From: Sulfurovum sp.
Lineage (GTDB): Bacteria > Campylobacterota > Campylobacteria > Campylobacterales > Sulfurovaceae
Length of the DNA: 6,447 nucleotides
Direction of reading: 5' to 3'
Assembly (NCBI GenBank): GCA_020726085.1
Contig: DYTG01000096.1
Coordinates: 1 to 6,447, forward strand
Under the pieces are notes generated by a model. That model was not told the origin of the DNA, ran no database searches, and saw nothing but the letters and a program-made list of their open reading frames with translations. This document shows positions 5,951 to 6,447 of this stretch, piece by piece (the first letter of the stretch is position 1; the number at the start of each line of letters is the position of its first letter). The translations under genes were made by a program, and so were the position numbers.

Positions 5951-6427
5951 ATGAAACTCTACATTGATGGTGATGCTTTGCCCAATCTTCTTAAGCCTAT
6001 TGTATTACGAGCCATTGAGCGTCTCTCTATCCCTACCAAAGTGGTATCCAACAAAAAAATCTCCATCGGCACTTCGTCTACTGTTGAGTACATTATCGTA
6101 GAGCAAGGAGCCAATGAGGCGGATAATTGTATCGTGGAACTTGTCAAACCCAACGACCTTGTGATTACCGCCGATATTCCCTTAGCCGACCGTATCGTCT
6201 CTCTCAATGCCCACGCCATTGACCACCGAGGCGAACGCTACACTCCCGAAAATATCAAACAATACCTTGCCGTGCGTAATCTCATGCAAGATATTCGTGA
6301 TAGTGGCGAAATCACCAAAGGCCCCGCCCCTTTTGGCAAAAAAGATGCACACAATTTTGCAACAACGCTGAATAATTTTTTGGATAAACACTACTATAAT
6401 ACCCCAACAAATAAAAACAACTTTTAA
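5951..6427 (+). CDS. YaiI/YqxD family protein (DUF188, UPF0178)
   Basis: The 158-residue protein matches the YaiI/YqxD family in length and motifs: IDGDALPN (5-12, usually DADACPV), VVSNKK (31-36), GANEADN (53-59), ITADIPLAD (72-80), RGERYTPENI (93-102) and GPAPFGKKD (124-132). Conserved acidic residues Asp6, Asp8, Asp58 and Asp75 resemble the metal site of PIN-type nucleases, to which the family has been compared; no activity is established to my knowledge. The usual cysteine of the first motif is replaced by leucine. AAGGAG at 5937-5942 is the best ribosome binding site in the window, 8 bases before the ATG, and the gene lies 25 bases after the YwbE gene. The last ten residues (TPTNKNNF) are an asparagine-rich extension beyond the family core. 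Confidence 0.92.
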   Translation: MKLYIDGDALPNLLKPIVLRAIERLSIPTKVVSNKKISIGTSSTVEYIIVEQGANEADNCIVELVKPNDLVITADIPLADRIVSLNAHAIDHRGERYTPENIKQYLAVRNLMQDIRDSGEITKGPAPFGKKDAHNFATTLNNFLDKHYYNTPTNKNNF

Positions 6428-6447
6428 ACAGTTCTAATTCAAAATAG

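Noticed and set aside
5922..5954. Ten-residue mini-frame (MKFFEKEILR) bridging the YwbE and YaiI genes
   Set aside because: It overlaps the stop of one gene and the start of the next, which could couple translation, but it also contains the strong ribosome binding site for YaiI; simple chance explains it.

Overview
The window looks like an ordinary chromosomal piece of a Campylobacterota (Epsilonproteobacteria) genome. The evidence is gene content and order: hemL followed by two small membrane-protein genes on one strand, and lpxC followed by a short, divergent TsaB-like gene on the other. From memory, both pairings also occur in Campylobacter, Helicobacter and Sulfurimonas relatives. Promoters consist of a clear -10 box with little or no -35 signal, which also fits the group. 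I cannot name the genus.

Layout: positions 2-58 may hold the last codons of a plus-strand gene. Positions 73-2176 form a tightly packed minus-strand operon: hemL (tetrapyrrole synthesis), an AtpZ/AtpI-like two-helix protein overlapping it by 8 bases, and a four-helix membrane protein I cannot name. From 2177 to 2344 two extended -10 promoters fire in opposite directions. Positions 2345-4158 hold a plus-strand operon of a DUF4149 membrane protein, a family 6 (hypoxanthine/uracil) DNA glycosylase with a GTG start inside the preceding gene, and apaH (diadenosine tetraphosphatase). A strong hairpin follows apaH. The 238-base gap 4159-4396 carries that hairpin, a probable lpxC promoter and several short repeats. 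Positions 4397-6427 hold lpxC (lipid A synthesis), a shortened TsaB-like protein (tRNA t6A pathway), a YwbE-family small protein and a YaiI/YqxD-family protein, probably one transcript.

The genes are mostly housekeeping: heme, membrane energetics, base repair and nucleotide clean-up, outer membrane and tRNA modification. No mobile element, CRISPR array, tRNA or rRNA gene is visible, and no clear new system. The points most worth a second look are the shortened and altered TsaB, the AtpZ plus unknown membrane protein pair behind hemL, the glycosylase-ApaH coupling, the YwbE-YaiI pair behind lpxC-tsaB, and the repeat-rich lpxC leader.
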